A program made the translations under genes and the position numbers. Shown here piece by piece: positions 59,326 to 64,000 of a stretch of 64,000 bases of DNA (the first letter of the stretch is position 1; every line of letters starts with the position of its first letter). Origin of the DNA: Trematomus loennbergii (lineage: Eukaryota > Chordata > Actinopteri > Perciformes > Nototheniidae). The stretch lies in NCBI GenBank assembly GCA_012861695.1, contig JAAOOA010000060.1:19583625-19647624 (forward strand). Direction: 5' to 3'. The notes under the pieces are model-generated. The model searched no databases and was not told the origin of the DNA. It saw only the letters and a list, made by a program, of their open reading frames with translations.

Positions 59326-61505
59326 TCATTTGGAACATATTCTGATAGTTATGAACCCTCTGGAAGAACCAAAGGGTGGGGAGGGAGTCCACAGTCCTGT
59401 TCGCCCCCCCTCTCTCTCTTCCACCTTTTCTGTAGCCGTGACTGTGTCTCTTTCAGAGGGCGGGGGGAGTGTTTGTCCATCGGGGGTGGAGTGCATGCCC
59501 AGGCTGGTGAGGATGTCCTGGAGGAGTTGGACGGTGCTCACTAGCTGCTTCTTCTCTTCCTCCAGCGCAGAGACGTGCTCCGTCAGCAGGACCTCCGACT
59601 GGGACAGAGCCTCCACCCGGCCCTGCATGCTGCAGACACGAGCCTGGGACACCTGAGGGATGGTGGAAATGAACGGAGGAAAAGACAATAACATTCATAA
59701 ACTTTATATATTAAGCACATTTTGAGAGCAGCTGTTCTCTACAAGGCCTAAATCATGATTTAGGCCTTGTATCTTAAAGGGGACCTATCATGCAAAATGC
59801 ACTTTTGTACGTCTTTTATACATGAATATGTGTCCCCGGTGTGTCAGGGAACTCACCAAGTGTCAGAAAACACAACCCTCTCTCTTTTCCTCCATACCCA
59901 AATCTCTAAAAACGGGGCTGCAACAGAGCTGATACAGATTTGAATTTTTCTGACGTCAGAAAAGGGGTGCTCCGCCTATATGGGCAACTCTCCACCTATC
60001 AGGGGAATGGGGGGTTGGGCCACGGCCACGGCCATTGCCGCTCAAAAGCGCTGGAGACGCTGTAGTACATATGCCAGGCCTGTAAGTGGCGCTGTAGTCT
60101 GCCACAAAAGCAGCGAAGAAGACTTCTCACAGAATCAGCCCTTGCAAAAACAGGGCTGGAAAAGAGCAAATAGAGCGAAATGAGGCATGGCTAAAATGCA
60201 TCATCTGTTTGGTATTTTGAAAAAAAAACTTCACAGACATGTTTTATATAGGTATGGCCCTACAATATATTATTCAAATATAGCATGATAGGTCCACTTT
60301 AAATCATGATTAAGAACACAAAACATAAAAATGGAGGACAATCAATGGAAAAAGACATTGGAAGTGTCTTGCACCGAGCAAAAGGAGTTGGAGGTTGTTG
60401 CAGAGAGCGGGGAACTGAAAGATAAGGAGATTGAAGACAGAGATTCTCTAATGGCCCCCAGAGGCTTGCTCCAAAAGCGAATATTTGTCATTAAAGGTAG
60501 GGTAGGTAAGTTTGAGAAACCGGCTCGAGATACACTTTTTGTTATATTCCATGGAATGCTCTTAACATCCCGATAGCAATGAATATCTTAAGTGCTTTGA
60601 CAAAAAATCCATAAAAAAATGTCATCTGTGGAAGCCGTAATACTGTAAAAAGTACGACCAATCATTTTAGCCGGCCCGGCTAAAATAACTGGATGGACTA
60701 CCTGCCTGTCAGCCTTCCATCTGTGCACAGACTTATCTCGTGCCCTCATTGGTCATGTGCGCGTTTGTGTGTGTTGGAGGAGGGGCTCTATAAGGAAGTG
60801 GCAGATTTTCTCCGGTTGTGTATTTTCAAATTCTAGCGATCTCGAGCCGGTTTCTCAAACTTACCTACCCCACCTTTAATGGACCAACCAAGTTAAAATG
60901 TCCAACATTATATCAGAAATAAACATCTTTAGAGCCTTGTACAAAAAGTGTCTTCATTCATGACACAGTAAATAATATTGAGGTTTAAATTAAGGACGAA
61001 GCTAATTTGAGTGACAGGTGAGTAGCATCACAGGTTGCTAGCCGCTAGCTGCTCTTCAGCTCTGGTCTGCCTCATCTCTAACGATGGTCAAAATCTTTGC
61101 ACATATTTGCATTAGACGGTAGTAGGGTAGAGTCAGCCCTGCCAAGATGGCATTGGCCGGAGCCACACACATTGAGATTCACAACGGCTCTTTACAAAAC
61201 ATATGGGTGATGTCAGAGAAGCAGCCTCCATGTTAAACTGTCAATAGTCCTCATCCAAGATTGCAGTATGGCAGAGCCTTGTATGAGGACCTTACGGGTC
61301 CAAACATTCTGAGAATGTGCGTATGTACCTGCAGCTCCTCGCGCAGGTCGAGGTTCTGCTGTCGGAGGCTCTGATTGGTCCTCTCCAGCTGTGCTGTTCT
61401 CTGGTGTTGGTTGAGGGATGGAGGCGTGTCAAGCAGCTCATCTTGCAAGACATGGTACTCCACCTCGTAGGCCTGCAGCTGCTTGGACACATCCATCTGA
61501 CAAAC
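59326..61505 (-). CDS. tbc1d1: TBC1D1, last two coding exons (3' end of gene)
   Basis: The penultimate exon is 61505-61329 (or from 61496 if the inner AG is used; both keep frame), read MDVSKQLQAYEVEYHVLQDE... and ending at donor CAG|GTACAT. The last exon is 59652-59326, starting VSQARVCSMQGRVEAL and ending TAA-type stop after IRICSK. The join is phase 0. TBC1D1 is a Rab GTPase-activating protein that controls GLUT4 vesicle traffic downstream of AKT/AMPK. The catalytic TBC domain lies upstream, outside the window. What is visible is the C-terminal coiled coil (AYEVEYHVLQ, NLDLREELQ, SEVLLTEHVSALEEEKKQL) after the TBC domain. TBC1D4 has a similar tail, but klf3 adjacency favours TBC1D1. The rest of the gene continues beyond 64000. 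Confidence 0.92.
59741..59770. repeat. perfect 30-bp palindrome
   Basis: ACAAGGCCTAAATCA followed directly by its exact reverse complement, no loop. It abuts family A copy 3 (starts 59774). AATCATGATT from its centre recurs at the far side of the MITE (60303-60312). Confidence 0.9.
59774..60302 (+). mobile_element. TTAA-flanked MITE, family A copy 3, in the last tbc1d1 intron
   Basis: TTAA at 59774-59777 and 60299-60302, with the same termini as copies 1 and 2. The interior is more diverged and about 35 bp longer. It keeps a palindrome around TGACGTCA (59946-59963) with different arms. It contains a module (GCTGGAGACGCTGTAG...) also found at 62.2 kb. Confidence 0.8.
60491..60879 (-). mobile_element. 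TTAA-flanked MITE, family B copy 3, in the last tbc1d1 intron
   Basis: TTAA at 60491-60494 and 60876-60879, oriented as copy 2. It keeps the central TTTTAGCCGG palindrome. It lies 190 bp from family A copy 3. Confidence 0.85.
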
Positions 61506-62135
61506 CTAATAAAAGTAAAAAAAACATAAAGTGTTTACAATGTGTAGCAGCAATCTATAAACCCTGACATTTGACCTCATTGAATGAACATTAAACCGTT
61601 AATGTAGTCTTTGTCAGGGGTTTGGCTTGGTGTGCACCATCTTTTTATACTCTGGACTCAAGATTTTACATTTTTCCTTCTTCTATTTTTTCAAAATAAA
61701 TAAATGTCAACATGAGCACTCCAGAAATGCTGCAAAACCACAGATAGGTAGTAATAATAAGGTATCAGGATATGCATTTCCTTTGGGTTTTCTTCCAAAT
61801 AACACTAGGTTTTTGTACAATTTAATCGTCTGACTATTTCTGTTTCTTTCCTCCTCAGACTTCCCATTAGCAATGTCACAATGCTCTTAGATTTCTGCAC
61901 TCTAACTTGCTAAGTACAATGTTATCATATCTGTTAGTAATAGTGGCCAAACCATAAAACTATCCCTTGTTTCCTTTATTATGTTACAAATAACACAGAT
62001 TGTTGTTGACTGCACCTACAAATTCCATATGACTACATAAGAGAAAATAAACCACAGAGACATGTTTAACATACGTGGCTCTTAACATCCTGTAGGTCGC
62101 TCTCTGAGTCACACCCCAGGTAACGTATATAGGCC

Positions 62136-63115
62136 CCGCTCACACGGGACCGTTTGCGTTTATGCACAGTATGCGTATTCAAAAAAGTCTTCCGTTCACA
62201 TGCATTTGTTTCATTTAACGTGTCTGTTCAAACGAGGCCGCTGGAAACGCTGTAGTACATATGCCGGGACTGTAAGTGGCGCTGTAACTTCTGCCAAAAT
62301 ACACCAAAAGCAGCGAAGAAGAGCAGCCCCAGCAGCCCCCCCCCCCCCCGCAATGTTGCCATGGCTACCCTTCTGTTCATGCCCCGCCGTGTATTTAGCA
62401 ACATGTAGTTCATGTAATTCTCCATGTCCACTTGTTGCTGATGGTTGTGGTAGAGGAGCTGTATTTTGCACTAATATCTGTAGCATGGTCAGTAGCAGTA
62501 GCACTAGCAGTAGCTACTGACAGGAGGAAGTGTGTGTGGTGATTGCTGGTATTCAGCGGGATATAGTCATGTCCTCAGCATATGGATAAATGCTACGGGG
62601 AAGTTAACTGAAAGAAACCGAATCTGTGGATATTGCATCGACCGACGTCTCCGTGGAGAGGACCCGCTCAGAAAAGAGAGATATTCTCTACAAACACCGG
62701 GTGAGATCCTCCTTTGTCAATATAATGGATCAATGCATGAAATCTGACTCTGTTTATTTTGTTTAAGGAGTATATTGGGCGTTAACTATTCTGGTTTGCC
62801 TTTTATAATATTATTTCATTCAAGAACCCCTTGTGCGTTTAATTAACACAGCTATTTTTGATAGTTGCTACAGCAATGAGCAGGAGAGGTGCTATTTATT
62901 TATTTTTCCGCTATTTTTTCAGGAAATATTCGTATAGAGGTGATTACACGGACTCGGTTGACCCCCCAGAGCGTTTCGTTTGCAAATCTATCCACCTTGG
63001 GACCCGTTATCGTTTGTGGGGTCAGTTTCTATCGGCCTCGTGTAAATAATAGGGCTATACGCACGCGAAACTATGCAGATACAAGCAGTTTTCTCCTCGT
63101 GTAAACGGCGCCTTA
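62136..63115. mobile_element. about 1-kb nonautonomous DNA element with imperfect inverted ends
   Basis: The left end AGGCCCCGCTCACACGGGA and the right end, reverse complemented, AAGGCGCCGTTTACACGAGG match at most positions. A module at about 62228-62330 is shared with family A copy 3. No transposase frame. Located in a tbc1d1 intron. Superfamily unassigned. Confidence 0.55.
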
Positions 63116-63810
63116 GACATCCTGACATGGATAAGTGGTACTTGAGGGAAAGTACCGGCAAGCTAGAGCATGACTTAACGCCCTTTTGCTATTTCATGCA
63201 AATGACATGTTAAATGCAAATTTTCAAACTAGAGAGTACCATGATAACATCTCTCTGCATGTCTTTGACTCATCACACACTCATGTCAGCCCTTCCCATC
63301 TCAGGTGACAGCTTATTATACTGTAGTTGAGGAAATTGCTCCATCTTGACATCAGTTTACCCGAGAGTGACACGTAAAAAAGTACAACAAGTTAGTCTGA
63401 TCATGACTGTTTTTTTTAAATTGTTAAACACATGTTCCTTATGTTGAAATATGCTAGTTTCATGTTCTTTCACCACAAACACTGACTCATGAGGATATGG
63501 TTAAATCGCTTGACCAAACTCCACCCTCAGCTGTTTGAAGGAGAGGGTGTGGTTCACTTTGATAACATATGTCACTCAAGATGAATATAGTTTGAATGTT
63601 GAATAAATACTGCCGCTTTATCTGCCATGAGTTGTATAAAAGGTCTTATAATGAAACACATCTGTTAAGAGAAGTGAGGAAAGTTTAGTGATGTCACTTA
63701 TTCACACGCAGACATATGACAAGCTGAAAAGTCACTGATCCAATAGTTATGTAACCTATGCAAATACATTGTATACATTTCTTTTTCAATGTATGTTGAT
63801 ATGTATACAG

Positions 63811-64000
63811 CTCAGGAAAAAATCAAGAGACCACTGCCAAAATGATCAGTTTCTCTAGTTTTACTATTTATGGGTATGTGTCAAATGAACATTTTTTATT
63901 TTATTCTATAAACTACTGAGAACATTTCTCTGTGTTGGAATTCAACAGAACTGGAATAGAATGGCTTCCATACATGCAGCGATTGAGATTTAAGAAACAT
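63811..64000 (+). mobile_element. start of a TA-flanked DNA transposon, cut by the window edge
   Basis: After GTATA comes CAGCTCAGGAAAAAATCAAG then AGACCACTG..., which I recall as the terminus of a common fish mobile element, perhaps Tc1/mariner-like. Family recall is unverified and the element runs out of the window. Confidence 0.45.

Larger units (their letters stand above)
61506..64000 (-). other. tbc1d1 intron to window edge
   Basis: No further exon of tbc1d1 was recognised. The interval holds the about 1-kb element at 62.1-63.1 kb and the transposon terminus at 63.8 kb. Confidence 0.6.

Noticed and set aside
62337..62349. Runs of C (also 28081, 37134-37147) or G (55040) as possible quadruplex sites
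   Set aside because: Single homopolymer runs without the four-tract spacing of quadruplex motifs; homopolymer length is also error-prone.

Overview
The window is vertebrate nuclear DNA, almost certainly from a teleost fish. The genes are intron-rich, AT-rich and widely spaced. There are many very long CA/TG microsatellites and small fish-type DNA transposons (MITEs). The four protein-coding genes read like the human chromosome 4p14 block in reverse: tmem156 (+), fam114a1 (-), klf3 (-) and the 3' end of tbc1d1 (-). All identifications come from reading the translated exons and recalling family sequences; no database search was run.

Layout. 1-7 kb: intergenic, with two inverted copies of a TTAA-flanked MITE (family A). 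7.25-13.88 kb: tmem156, nine coding exons, all introns phase 1, two of them carrying oppositely oriented copies of a second TTAA MITE (family B). 15.48-21.52 kb: fam114a1, twelve coding exons on the minus strand, tail to tail with tmem156, with a probable 5' UTR exon near 23.1 kb. 23.77 kb: an isolated tRNA-Pro(AGG). 24.6-31.5 kb: klf3 coding exons and probable 3' UTR on the minus strand, with a candidate noncoding first exon and GC-box promoter near 39.2-39.5 kb. 39.6-59.2 kb: gene-poor, repeat-rich intergenic DNA. 59.3-64 kb: the last two coding exons of tbc1d1 (minus strand), then intron to the window edge.

The four genes are neighbours rather than a pathway: a lymphoid-type membrane protein, a Golgi/vesicle-associated protein, a CACCC-box repressor and a Rab-GAP of GLUT4 traffic. 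They are held together by ancient synteny. I see no new multi-gene system. The best leads are structural: (i) klf3 needs two extra single bases to be read through; (ii) palindromes inside the MITEs, one holding a full CRE (TGACGTCA) whose arms differ between copies yet remain perfectly complementary; (iii) a 65-bp identical inverted duplication wrapped around opposed microsatellites in a klf3 intron; (iv) introns in tmem156 and fam114a1 that are nearly pure CA/TG repeat, one supplying its own splice donor from the array; (v) a perfect 30-bp palindrome beside a MITE; (vi) a GC-AG intron in fam114a1.
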